Source of the DNA: Sporosarcina sp.
GTDB lineage: Bacteria; Bacillota; Bacilli; Bacillales_A; Planococcaceae
Direction: 5' to 3'
Length of the DNA: 64,000 bases
NCBI GenBank assembly: GCA_029257435.1
Contig: JARIBI010000217.1
Location: forward strand, 1-64,000
Shown: positions 57,348 through 64,000 of the stretch, piece by piece
Layout: every line of letters begins with the position of its first letter
How positions within the stretch are numbered: the stretch's first letter is position 1
Notes under the pieces: generated by a model
Databases searched by the model: none
Seen by the model: the letters and a program-made list of their open reading frames with translations, nothing else
Told to the model about the DNA's origin: nothing
Made by a program: the position numbers and the translations under genes

Positions 57348-57434
57348 ATGGAAAAACTATCAAAAATACTGCTCGCATTATGCGTGTTATTCATCGCCAT
57401 TGGAATTTGGTGGATGGTCAAGCAAACCCCGTAA
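57348..57434 (+). CDS. 28-residue membrane peptide
   Basis: MEKLSKILLALCVLFIAIGI followed by WWMVKQTP: one hydrophobic helix (about 6-23) with positive residues at both ends. AGGAG at 57331-57335 is rather far (12 bases) from the ATG. The stop codon lies inside the terminator stem. Similar tiny single-helix ORFs occur after yshE-like genes in relatives only as a guess. Plausible but unproven. Confidence 0.45.
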   Translation: MEKLSKILLALCVLFIAIGIWWMVKQTP

Positions 57435-57454
57435 CTAGTCTAGTTGCGGGGTTT
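57424..57454 (+). terminator. Terminator before lcfA
   Basis: AAACCCCG pairs with CGGGGTTT, with AACTAG/CTAGTT extending the stem. Confidence 0.85.
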
Positions 57455-57557
57455 GAATTTCCTTACTTCCTTTATATTGTAAACGTATTCATTATTCGTT
57501 ATACTTAGTAAAGAAAGAATATTCTATGAATATACTAGTGAAAAGGAGGTTGTTTCC

Positions 57558-59264
57558 ATGACGAACAAACCGTGGCTTTCACAATATCCACCCGAAATTC
57601 CTGCGGTTATTGACTATGCGCCGATTCCGCTTCAAGACTTTTTAACTCGTTCTGCTGCAAAGTTTCCTAAGAAGACTGCGATTCACTTTTTAGGGAAAGA
57701 TATTACGTTTAATGAGTTTTATGAATCTGCATTAAAGTTTGCCAACTATTTACGAAAGATGGGAATTGAAAAGGGAGATCGGGTAGCGATTATGCTTCCG
57801 AATTGTCCGCAAAATGCGATTGCCTACTATGGAATTTTGTATGCTGGCGGCACTGTTGTTCAAACGAATCCACTTTACAAAGAACGTGAAATTTCATATC
57901 TTATGTCCGATTCAGGTGCAAAAGCAATCATTACCCTTGACTTACTATTTCCGAGAGTCTCATCGATTTTGAAAGAGACTCAACTTGAAAATATTATTGT
58001 CACGAGTATTAAAGACTACTTGCCATTTCCGAAAAATGTCCTTTATCCTTTCATTCAAAAGAAAGAGAATGGTATTGTTGTGAAAGTGGAACATCGGGGA
58101 ATTCATCATCTGTATACTGAAATTATGAAATCTGCACAAGCAGAAACGATCCCACTGGACTTCGACTTTGAAAAAGATTTGGCATTACTTCAATACACAG
58201 GCGGCACGACTGGGCCTCCGAAAGGTGTTATGCTGACACATAAGAATCTGATTGCGAATGCGGAAATGTGCAACGCATGGCTGTATAAATCCAAGGAAGG
58301 CGAAGAAGTTGCCATGGGAATTTTACCGTTCTTCCATGTATACGGCATGACGACGGTCTTAATATTCTCTGTCATGTGCGGCAACAAAATGGTATTGATC
58401 CCTAAATTTGATTTCAAAACAGCGTTGAAAGAAATCGATAAACAAAAGCCGACGTTATTCCCAGGAGCGCCAACTATCTATATTGGATTACTCAACCATC
58501 CAGACGTTGCGAAGTATGATATGTCGTCCATTAAAGCATGTTTGAGCGGTTCAGCTGCGCTGCCTGTGGACGTACAAGAGAAGTTCGAAAAAGTGACTGG
58601 TGGTAAACTCGTTGAAGGATACGGATTAACCGAAACGTCACCGGTAGCAATTGCTAACTTTGTGTGGGAAGGACAGCGGAAGCGCGGTTCAATTGGTGTT
58701 CCATGGCCAAACACAGACGCAGCTATTTTACCTCCAGATTCAGCAGAGCCTATGAAACCCGGTGAAGTCGGTGAAATTGCGATTAAAGGACCTCAAGTGA
58801 TGACAGGGTACTGGAATCGTCCTGAAGAAACACAAGAAACTTTCCGCGAAGGCTGGTTCTTAACAGGGGACCTCGGCTATATGGATGAAGACGGATTTTT
58901 CTATGTAGTGGACCGTAAGAAAGATATGATTATCGCAAGCGGATTCAACATTTCACCGCGTGAAATTGAAGAAGTGCTGTATGAAAATGAAGCCATTCAA
59001 GAATGTGTCGTCGCCGGTGTCCCAGATCCATATCGAGGGGAGACTGTAAAAGCGTATATTGTGTTAAAAGAAGGGTATTCATTGACCGAAGAAGAATTGG
59101 ATACGTATTGCAGAGCAAATATCGCGTCATTTAAAATCCCGCGTATCTATGAATTCAGAGATGAACTTCCTAAAACTGCTGTGGGGAAAATTTTGCGCAG
59201 AGCTCTGGTAGATGAAGAGAAAAAGAAAGCAGAACAAAACCACCAGGAGCAGCTTACTTCTTGA
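57558..59264 (+). CDS. lcfA: Long-chain fatty acid-CoA ligase
   Basis: 568 residues. Activates fatty acids with ATP and CoA. AMP-binding motif YTGGTTGPPKGVMLTH (about 213-228), GYGLTETSPV, and TGDLGYMDEDGFFYVVDRKKDMIIASGFN with a C-terminal catalytic Lys in LPKTAVGKILRRAL. ATG 57558 follows AAAAGGAGG. Upstream AT-rich DNA contains only a poor FadR-like match. First gene of the fatty-acid degradation cluster. Confidence 0.95.
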   Translation: MTNKPWLSQYPPEIPAVIDYAPIPLQDFLTRSAAKFPKKTAIHFLGKDITFNEFYESALKFANYLRKMGIEKGDRVAIMLPNCPQNAIAYYGILYAGGTVVQTNPLYKEREISYLMSDSGAKAIITLDLLFPRVSSILKETQLENIIVTSIKDYLPFPKNVLYPFIQKKENGIVVKVEHRGIHHLYTEIMKSAQAETIPLDFDFEKDLALLQYTGGTTGPPKGVMLTHKNLIANAEMCNAWLYKSKEGEEVAMGILPFFHVYGMTTVLIFSVMCGNKMVLIPKFDFKTALKEIDKQKPTLFPGAPTIYIGLLNHPDVAKYDMSSIKACLSGSAALPVDVQEKFEKVTGGKLVEGYGLTETSPVAIANFVWEGQRKRGSIGVPWPNTDAAILPPDSAEPMKPGEVGEIAIKGPQVMTGYWNRPEETQETFREGWFLTGDLGYMDEDGFFYVVDRKKDMIIASGFNISPREIEEVLYENEAIQECVVAGVPDPYRGETVKAYIVLKEGYSLTEEELDTYCRANIASFKIPRIYEFRDELPKTAVGKILRRALVDEEKKKAEQNHQEQLTS

Positions 59265-59273
59265 CTAAAATAC

Positions 59274-59302
59274 TTGACTAAAAACTGAATAGCTATTAAT
59301 AT
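59274..59302 (+). promoter_or_regulatory. Promoter of fadR-fadB-etfBA
   Basis: TTGACT (59274-59279), 17-base spacer, TAATAT (59297-59302), directly before a FadR-type operator. Confidence 0.7.
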
Positions 59303-59309
59303 GAAAATA

Positions 59310-59327
59310 TGAATGAACCATCATTCA
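59310..59327. promoter_or_regulatory. FadR operator
   Basis: TGAATGAACCATCATTCA is a perfect seven-base inverted repeat with a four-base centre. It fits the B. subtilis FadR site TGAATGAnTAnTCATTCA except for two central bases. It lies just downstream of the promoter at 59274-59302, so binding should block the unit beginning with fadR itself, implying autoregulation relieved by long-chain acyl-CoA. Confidence 0.85.
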
Positions 59328-59357
59328 TATTTTCTTTTTTTATGGTGGTGAGAGAAA

Positions 59358-59939
59358 CTGAAGCGTGAAAAACCGAAGTATAAAAAAATCGTGGATGCCG
59401 CTGTGTCGATAATCGCGCAGAATGGGTACCACCAAGCACAAGTATCTAAGATCGCAAAAGAAGCAGGCGTCGCAGACGGAACCATTTATTTGTACTTCAA
59501 AAACAAAGAAGACATTCTCATTTCGGTATTCCAGGAGAAGATGGCTGTTTTTGCAGACTACGTTAAAGAAATATTGGAAATGGATTTACCCGCGTCCGAC
59601 AAGCTTTATAAAATGATCGAAAATCATTTTAAAGTGCTTCACGATGATCGCAACTTAGCGATTGTCACTCAGCTGGAGTTACGCCAATCCAGTAAAGAAC
59701 TGCGTTTTCGCATTAACGAGGTATTAAAAGAATACCTTACTTTGTTGGATGCTTTGCTGAGAGAAGGAATCGACAGCGGTGAATTCCCGGCGGACCTGGA
59801 CATCCGGCTCGCCAGACAAATGGTCTTCGGCACAATCGACGAGACCACAACCTCCTGGGTCATGAACGACCAGAAATATGATTTGGTTGAACTGGCACCA
59901 AGAGTGCACAAACTGCTGCTCTCTGGAATGAAAGGGTAA
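59358..59939 (+). CDS. fadR: Fatty-acid degradation regulator FadR (TetR family), apparent CTG start
   Basis: 193 residues if started at CTG 59358, against about 194 in B. subtilis. The segment LKREKPKYKKIVDAAVSIIA aligns with MKQKRPKYMQIIDAAVEVIA. No ATG, GTG or TTG lies between the in-frame stop at 59349-59351 and GTG 59391, which would cut off the first helix. GGTGGTGAG (59344-59352) is positioned as a ribosome binding site for CTG. HTH about 25-55 (QVSKIAKEAGVADGTIYLYFKNKEDIL). Represses beta-oxidation genes and is released by acyl-CoA. Confidence 0.9.
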   Translation: MKREKPKYKKIVDAAVSIIAQNGYHQAQVSKIAKEAGVADGTIYLYFKNKEDILISVFQEKMAVFADYVKEILEMDLPASDKLYKMIENHFKVLHDDRNLAIVTQLELRQSSKELRFRINEVLKEYLTLLDALLREGIDSGEFPADLDIRLARQMVFGTIDETTTSWVMNDQKYDLVELAPRVHKLLLSGMKG

Positions 59940-59987
59940 CTGGTTTAACTTCAAGATTGAAGATTATTGTTTTGCTAATATGAATTC

Positions 59988-60115
59988 GTTGATTGTAACG
60001 GAAGATGGCGACTCCGGAGGGATAAGCGAAGATCGAAGACCTTGGACTGAGTGAAGCGAGGGAAGCGGCTGAGGTCGAGCCCCTCGGAAAGCGTCCATCT
60101 GGAGTGGAAATCAAC
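59988..60115. repeat. Imperfect palindromic intergenic repeat, copy 2
   Basis: 128 bases bounded by GTTGATT (59988-59994) and AATCAAC (60109-60115). Shares AAGATGGCGACTCCGGAGGG and GCGTCCATCTGGA with copy 1 (14402-14534); the internal part differs. Lies between fadR and fadB, so transcription of fadB-etfBA must cross it or begin after it. Confidence 0.75.
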
Positions 60116-60257
60116 CTAGTTAAACATCTATATTTACACCAAATTGTCGCAACAAAGTGGAAAATCTTTATTTTTAATAAACTAGTATGCTATCATTGAA
60201 GGCGCTTCCATTTTAAAAATCATCACAGCAAACCGTACTGAAAAAGGATGGGATGAC

Positions 60258-61031
60258 ATGGATTTTTTGAAAGTCTCAATTGACCAAGGGGTCGCCGTCG
60301 CAACAATCAACCGTCCCCCTGCAAACGCACTCTCAAGAGCGCTCATTCTAGAAGTTGGCGACTTGCTAGAACAACTGAAAGACATTGACGAAGTACGAGT
60401 CATCGTCCTTCACGGTGAAGGGAAGTTCTTCTCAGCTGGGGCCGACATTAAAGAATTTACAACGGTCACTTCAGGAGCGGAATTCTCAAAACTGTCAGCA
60501 GACGGTCAACGCATCTTCGACCAGTTAGAAACCTACCACAAACCGGTGATCGCAGCGATTCATGGCGCAGCATTGGGTGGAGGACTCGAACTTGCAATGG
60601 CTTGTCACATGCGTTTTGTCACTGAAAACGCCAAACTCGGTCTACCAGAGTTGCAGCTTGGCCTGATTCCCGGCTTCGCTGGAACACAAAGACTTCCGGG
60701 GTACGTAGGGAAAGCGAAAGCAGCTGAAATGCTGCTGACGAGCGATCCGATTACGGGACTGGAAGCTGTGAAATGGGGACTCGCGAACCGCGTCTTTGCT
60801 GAAGACATGCTGCTATCCGAAACGATGGCAATCGCACACAAAATAGCTAAGAAAAGCCCTGTAGCAATGAAAGCTGCATTGGCTATGCTTCAATTCACCA
60901 AAGACGATTCCTATCACAAGGGCGTCGAGGCAGAAGCAAATTCGTTTGGCGAAGTATTTGTATCAGACGATGCCAAAGAAGGCATTCAAGCATTTATAGA
61001 AAAACGTGAACCTAAATTTAATGGACGATAA
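60258..61031 (+). CDS. fadB: Enoyl-CoA hydratase
   Basis: 257 residues, crotonase fold. Oxyanion-hole segments [11 protein letters not shown] (about 57-67) and [20 protein letters not shown] (about 96-115), with the catalytic Glu in [19 protein letters not shown] (about 126-144). Hydrates trans-2-enoyl-CoA in beta-oxidation. AAGGATGGGATG precedes ATG 60258. Upstream of etfBA as in B. subtilis. Confidence 0.93.
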   Translation: MDFLKVSIDQGVAVATINRPPANALSRALILEVGDLLEQLKDIDEVRVIVLHGEGKFFSAGADIKEFTTVTSGAEFSKLSADGQRIFDQLETYHKPVIAAIHGAALGGGLELAMACHMRFVTENAKLGLPELQLGLIPGFAGTQRLPGYVGKAKAAEMLLTSDPITGLEAVKWGLANRVFAEDMLLSETMAIAHKIAKKSPVAMKAALAMLQFTKDDSYHKGVEAEANSFGEVFVSDDAKEGIQAFIEKREPKFNGR

Positions 61032-61052
61032 TACGTCAAGGAGGTCTGCAGT

Positions 61053-61826
61053 ATGAACATTTATGCTTTAGTAAAACGTACATTTGACACAGAGGAAAAG
61101 ATTGTTGTAAAGAACGGTGCGATCCAGGAGGATGGCGCAGAGTTCATCATCAACCCATACGACGAGTATGCTGTTGAAGAAGCGATTCAAGTCCGTGACG
61201 AACACGGCGGTGAAGTAACAGTACTTTCAATTGGCGGAGAAGACGCTGAAAAGCAACTCCGTACTGCACTTGCTATGGGCGCAGACAAAGCGGTATTGAT
61301 CAACACAGAGGATGATCTGGATGAGATGGATGAATTCTCAGCAGCTAAAATTATCTCTGAATACTTAAAAGACAAAGATGCGGATTTGATCATCGCAGGA
61401 AATGTTGCGATTGACGGCGGATCTGGTCAAGTTGGACCGCGTGTCGCTGAACTTCTCGGCATTAACTATGTCACAACAATCACTGAGTTGAAAATTGACG
61501 GGACATCCGCAACGCTTGTCCGTGATGTTGAAGGAGACTCTGAAACAATCGAAACATCATTGCCGCTGCTTGTAACAGCTCAACAAGGATTGAACGAGCC
61601 GCGTTATCCATCTCTTCCAGGAATCATGAAGGCGAAGAAAAAGCCTCTTGAAGAATTGGAATTGGATGATCTGGATCTTGATGAAGACGATGTTGAAGCG
61701 AAAACAAAAACAGTAGACATCTTCATGCCACCTGAAAAGGCCGCTGGACGAGTTCTTGAAGGCGATATCTCGGATCAGGTAAGCGAATTGGTAAACTTGT
61801 TGAACAAAGAAGCGAAAGTCATATAA
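61053..61826 (+). CDS. etfB: Electron transfer flavoprotein beta subunit
   Basis: 257 residues. Binds AMP and pairs with EtfA to carry electrons from acyl-CoA dehydrogenases to the respiratory chain. Characteristic AMP-binding part GNVAIDGGSGQVGPRVAELLG and recognition loop LPLLVTAQQGLNEPRYPSLP with Leu of the acyl-CoA dehydrogenase contact. AAGGAGG before ATG 61053. Confidence 0.96.
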   Translation: MNIYALVKRTFDTEEKIVVKNGAIQEDGAEFIINPYDEYAVEEAIQVRDEHGGEVTVLSIGGEDAEKQLRTALAMGADKAVLINTEDDLDEMDEFSAAKIISEYLKDKDADLIIAGNVAIDGGSGQVGPRVAELLGINYVTTITELKIDGTSATLVRDVEGDSETIETSLPLLVTAQQGLNEPRYPSLPGIMKAKKKPLEELELDDLDLDEDDVEAKTKTVDIFMPPEKAAGRVLEGDISDQVSELVNLLNKEAKVI

Positions 61827-61862
61827 TACCGGCAACTTAAACCGTTCTAGGAGGGACTCTAT

Positions 61863-62846
61863 ATGTCTAAAAATGTATTAGTACTTGGCGAAGCTCGTGA
61901 AGGCGAACTGCGCAATGTCTCATTTGAAACGATTGCTGCAGCAAAAACAATTTCAGGAGGCGGAACAGTTACCGCTGTTCTCCTTGGTGACTCTGTTGAA
62001 AATTTAGCTCAAGAAATGGTTCAATACGGCGCAGATCGCGTTGTTACAGTTGAACACCCGCACTTGAAGCAATATACGTCTGATGGCTACAGTCAAGCAT
62101 TCATGGCAGTCTATGAGCAAGAAAAGCCTGACGCAATTGTATTGGGTCATACAGCAATGGGGAAAGACCTTTCTCCAAAACTAGCTAGTAAATTAAGCTC
62201 TGGACTTATTTCGGATGTAACTAAAATTGAAGGGGAAGGCGATTCAGCTGAATTCATCCGCCCGATCTATTCAGGAAAAGCATTTGAAAAAGTTCAAAGC
62301 AAAGGCGGACTCCTATTCATAACGATCCGTCCGAACAACATCGAACCACTTGCCAAAGATGAAAGCCGCACAGGTGACGTTTCATCATTAACGGTCGATA
62401 TTACAAATCTTCGTTCTGTTATTGCAAACGTTGTTCGTAAATCTACGGAAGGTGTAGATTTGTCAGAAGCGAAAGTAATCATCGCTGGCGGACGCGGCGT
62501 GAAGAGTGAAGATGGATTCAAACCGCTTGAAGAGCTTGCGCAGTTGCTGGGCGGAGCTGTTGGGGCTTCACGAGGTGCATGTGACGCGGATTACTGTGAT
62601 TATTCACTGCAAATCGGACAAACAGGCAAAGTTGTAACACCTGATTTGTACATTGCTGTCGGAATCTCAGGCGCGATCCAGCACATGGCTGGTATGTCGA
62701 ACTCTAAAGTTATCGTTGCGATTAACAAAGATCCGGAAGCGAACATCTTCAAAGTAGCGGACTACGGAATCGTAGGCGACCTATTTGAAGTCGTTCCAAT
62801 GATGATTGAAGAAGTTAAGAAGCTAAAAGGTTCGCCTGCTGTTTAA
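61863..62846 (+). CDS. etfA: Electron transfer flavoprotein alpha subunit
   Basis: 327 residues. The FAD-binding C-terminal half contains the EtfA signature GAVGASRGACDADY, IGQTGKVVTPDLYIAVGISGAIQH and AINKDPEANIFKVADYGIVGDL. GGAGGGAC ribosome binding site before ATG 61863. Last gene of the fad-etf unit. Confidence 0.96.
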   Translation: MSKNVLVLGEAREGELRNVSFETIAAAKTISGGGTVTAVLLGDSVENLAQEMVQYGADRVVTVEHPHLKQYTSDGYSQAFMAVYEQEKPDAIVLGHTAMGKDLSPKLASKLSSGLISDVTKIEGEGDSAEFIRPIYSGKAFEKVQSKGGLLFITIRPNNIEPLAKDESRTGDVSSLTVDITNLRSVIANVVRKSTEGVDLSEAKVIIAGGRGVKSEDGFKPLEELAQLLGGAVGASRGACDADYCDYSLQIGQTGKVVTPDLYIAVGISGAIQHMAGMSNSKVIVAINKDPEANIFKVADYGIVGDLFEVVPMMIEEVKKLKGSPAV

Positions 62847-62874
62847 CTAGAGGGTGTAATTGGGTACTAACGAT

Positions 62875-62907
62875 AAGAGCAGAAGTGAAGAAGTCACTTC
62901 TGCTCTT
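62875..62907 (+). terminator. Hairpin after etfA
   Basis: AAGAGCAGAAGTGA pairs perfectly with TCACTTCTGCTCTT; only a short T-containing tail follows. Confidence 0.8.
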
Positions 62908-62973
62908 ACTTATCTGAAGTGAAATAGCACAGCAACAGGAGTAGGCAGATATTTGGCCTGTTCAAAAGTTGCA

Positions 62974-62982
62974 TGCTATAAT
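62974..62982 (+). promoter_or_regulatory. Extended -10 promoter of trxA
   Basis: TGCTATAAT (TGn plus TATAAT) about 38 bases before trxA; -35 only weak (TTGGCC, 62953-62958). Confidence 0.6.
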
Positions 62983-63020
62983 GATTTCATAGTTGTTACC
63001 TATAAAGGAGGACATACCCA

Positions 63021-63335
63021 ATGGCTATTTTGAATGCAACAGATGCAGATTTCACAGAAAAAACTAATGATGGTGTAGTACTTGTTGATTTTTGGGCACC
63101 GTGGTGCGGACCTTGTAAGATGATCGCTCCAGTTCTAGAAGAATTGGATGGCGAAATCGAAGGGAAAGCAAAAATCGTTAAAGTAAACGTAGACGATAAC
63201 CAAGAAACAGCAAGCAAATTCGGAATCATGTCAATCCCGACATTACTCGTTATGAAAAACGGCGAGACTGTTGATAAAGTGGTTGGTTTCCGTCCGAAAG
63301 AAGAGCTCGCTAAATTGGTTGAGCAGCACGCATAA
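63021..63335 (+). CDS. trxA: Thioredoxin
   Basis: 104 residues. Active site FWAPWCGPCKMIAP, Cys29-Gly-Pro-Cys32, and the cis-Pro loop MSIPTLLV. General cytoplasmic disulfide reductase. AAAGGAGG before ATG 63021. Follows etfA and precedes uvrC, as in B. subtilis. Confidence 0.97.
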   Translation: MAILNATDADFTEKTNDGVVLVDFWAPWCGPCKMIAPVLEELDGEIEGKAKIVKVNVDDNQETASKFGIMSIPTLLVMKNGETVDKVVGFRPKEELAKLVEQHA

Positions 63336-63348
63336 GTTTACTATCCTG

Positions 63349-63384
63349 AACCGGGTCCCTTTTCTAGAGGAACCCGGTTTTTTT
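63349..63384 (+). terminator. Terminator after trxA
   Basis: AACCGGGTCCC pairs with GGAACCCGGTT, followed by five or more T. Confidence 0.92.
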
Positions 63385-63399
63385 GGCAGGTGAATTAAG

Positions 63400-64000
63400 A
63401 TGAATGAATTAATCCAAAATAAGCTCGCGATCCTTCCTGATATGCCGGGCTGTTATATGATGAAAGACCGGCAGGGGACTGTAATTTATGTGGGCAAAGC
63501 AAAAGTTTTAAAAAACCGCGTCCGCAGTTATTTCACGGGCTCCCATGATGCGAAAACACAACGGCTTGTGACTGAAATTGAAGACTTTGAAACGATTATT
63601 ACATCGTCTGACATTGAGGCGCTGATTCTTGAGCTGAATTTAATCAAACAATACGATCCTAAATACAACATCATGTTGAAAGATGATAAAACGTATCCGT
63701 ATTTGAAACTGACTGCGGAACGTCACCCTAAACTAATCGTTACCCGTATTGTAAAGAAAGATAAAGGCCGCTATTTCGGACCCTATCCGAACGTTACGGC
63801 TGCAACAGAGACGAAGAAACTGTTAGACCGGTTGTATCCATATCGCAAGTGTCATACACTTCCGGATCGTGTTTGTCTGTATTATCATCTAGGTCAATGT
63901 TTGGCACCCTGTGTGTATGATATCCCGAAAGAGACATACAAAGAAATGACTGACGATATCGCCCGTTTCTTGAATGGCGGGTATAAGAGCATGAAGAAAG
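63400..64000 (+). CDS. uvrC: Excinuclease ABC subunit C, N-terminal part
   Basis: Starts at ATG 63400 after AGGTGA (63388-63393) and runs off the window with 200 codons visible. The GIY-YIG nuclease domain is clear: [33 protein letters not shown], then [26 protein letters not shown]. The first of the two UvrC incision domains, for nucleotide-excision repair. Truncated by the window, not by mutation. Confidence 0.96.
   Translation, partial: MNELIQNKLAILPDMPGCYMMKDRQGTVIYVGKAKVLKNRVRSYFTGSHDAKTQRLVTEIEDFETIITSSDIEALILELNLIKQYDPKYNIMLKDDKTYPYLKLTAERHPKLIVTRIVKKDKGRYFGPYPNVTAATETKKLLDRLYPYRKCHTLPDRVCLYYHLGQCLAPCVYDIPKETYKEMTDDIARFLNGGYKSMKK

Noticed and set aside
57490-57510. FadR operator upstream of lcfA
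   Set aside because: GTATTCATTATTCG resembles half of the site only; the other half is missing.

Overview
The window looks like chromosomal DNA of a Gram-positive, endospore-forming member of the Bacillota, most probably a Planococcaceae/Caryophanaceae species of the Sporosarcina type. The grounds are the AGGAGG-type ribosome binding sites, frequent TTG/GTG starts, two T-box leaders, an L20 leader, a small acid-soluble spore protein (SspI), a meso-diaminopimelate dehydrogenase and gene order like the Bacillus subtilis citC-mdh-phoPR-polA ... pheST ... lcfA-etfBA-trxA-uvrC region. The species assignment is inference.

Layout. 1-12,050: end of the TCA block (mdh), a degenerate MaoC-fold protein, phoP-phoR, then polA-mutM-coaE (replication/repair/CoA), gluconeogenic gapB behind a CcpN-like operator, and nrdR-dnaB-dnaI (dNTP control and primosome loading). 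12,060-16,130: T-box-controlled thrS, an imperfect palindromic repeat, and the infC-rpmI-rplT operon behind an L20 autoregulatory leader. 16,200-41,300: a mostly lineage-specific block between the B. subtilis-type neighbours ysdA and ysdC. It holds a dUTPase-like protein, an XRE regulator, an oxidoreductase, oligopeptidase F, a ferredoxin-NADP reductase, a DUF368 membrane protein, tRNA hydroxylase TrhO, a PdaC-like deacetylase, catalase, the complete cydABCD set for cytochrome bd oxidase, a decayed EAL gene, a DedA protein beside phosphatidylserine decarboxylase and synthase, a hemerythrin, RecQ, an MFS transporter and Ddh.

41,350-48,550: M42 aminopeptidase, argF, sspI, a SpoU-type rRNA/tRNA methyltransferase, and T-box-controlled pheS-pheT. 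48,555-50,750: the most unusual part. A NERD-domain gene is inserted between pheT and rnhC and bracketed by two arrays of exact 21-bp tandem units (21 units and 12 units) that share a core and a short leader. 50,750-64,000: rnhC, zapA, cvpA, polX, mutS2, a DUF350 protein and a 28-residue membrane peptide. These are followed by fatty-acid degradation genes (lcfA, fadR, fadB, etfB, etfA) with a clear FadR operator, a second palindromic repeat, trxA, and the start of uvrC, which runs off the end.

How it fits together: housekeeping replication, repair and translation genes alternate with central metabolism. Regulation visible in the DNA includes two T-boxes, an L20 leader, CcpN-, FadR- and PerR-like operators, and two rare start codons (ATT for infC, CTG for fadR).
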